A DNA stretch of 64,000 bases from NCBI RefSeq assembly GCF_020921035.1, contig NC_063150.1, forward strand, positions 2,542,001 through 2,606,000, written 5' to 3'. The notes under the pieces are model-generated. The model was not told the DNA's origin. It was given only the letters and a program-made list of their open reading frames with translations, and did no database searches. Below are positions 63,877 through 64,000 of this stretch, one piece after another (within the stretch, counting starts at the first letter, position 1; each line of letters begins with the position of its first letter). The position numbers were made by a program, and so were the translations under genes. The DNA comes from Rhodamnia argentea. Taxonomy: Eukaryota; Streptophyta; Magnoliopsida; Myrtales; Myrtaceae.

Positions 63877-64000
63877 AGGGCGTCTTTGTTTAAGCGAAAA
63901 TATTTTTCGGAAATTAGTTTTTCGAAATTTCACCCGATTGAATGGCCGAAAATGACTTAGTCAATAAAAAATACTTTTCGGTCAACGAAAAATTTGTGCA
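63877..64000. mobile_element. Family C copy 5, left end only (runs off the right edge)
   Basis: 'agggcgtctttgtttaagcg' followed by 'aaaatatttttcggaaatta' matches the family C left terminus and sub-terminal repeats. Confidence 0.5.

Overview
This is a window of nuclear DNA from a flowering plant, most likely a woody eudicot. The genes carry many short introns with GT-AG borders, and their products are plant-specific: a plasmodesmata-located protein, a CCT-motif protein, monodehydroascorbate reductase, adenylate isopentenyltransferase, a DUF3527 protein and a PLS-type pentatricopeptide protein. The space between genes is AT-rich and packed with short inverted-repeat transposons. A Myrtales origin is only a guess from the general look of the repeats.

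Layout. 1-483 (minus): first codons of a pentatricopeptide repeat gene that runs off the left edge. 0.6-6 kb: short transposon families. 7.1-8.5 kb (minus): three-exon plasmodesmata-located protein, 307 aa. 8.5-21 kb: gene-poor, holding at least ten inverted-repeat elements and a perfect 47-bp-arm palindrome at 20.6 kb. 21.0-24.2 kb (plus): five-exon CCT-motif gene whose first exon is uncertain. 25.0-29.4 kb (minus): ten-exon monodehydroascorbate reductase, 434 aa, with one GC-AG intron and a tRNA-derived SINE in intron 4. 29.9-32.7 kb: a large palindrome made of two near-identical, convergent, 3'-truncated isopentenyltransferase genes, each with its own TATA box. 33-44 kb: nested transposons, including a 3.28 kb solo LTR with a 5-bp target duplication. 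44.2-47.3 kb (plus): DUF3527 gene. 50.4-52.5 kb (plus): four-exon ribosomal protein L23 (uL14), 140 aa. 54.7-57.4 kb (minus): ten-exon ARPC2-like Arp2/3 subunit, 367 aa. 57.4-64 kb: repeats, an 80-nt-arm foldback with a miR169-like segment, and a 5' LTR plus primer-binding site of a copia-like retrotransposon near the right edge.

The genes do not form a pathway; they are ordinary neighbours on a plant chromosome. Exon models were built by hand: each exon joins in frame, and the totals match the usual family lengths for MDAR (434 aa), RPL23 (140 aa) and ARPC2B (about 370 aa).

The most unusual structure is the cytokinin-synthesis (IPT) palindrome. It could be transcribed from both ends into overlapping or hairpin RNA, so it is a candidate source of small RNAs against intact IPT genes elsewhere. 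This is inference; the sequence itself shows only the palindrome, the truncation, the intact promoters and the uneven divergence of the arms.
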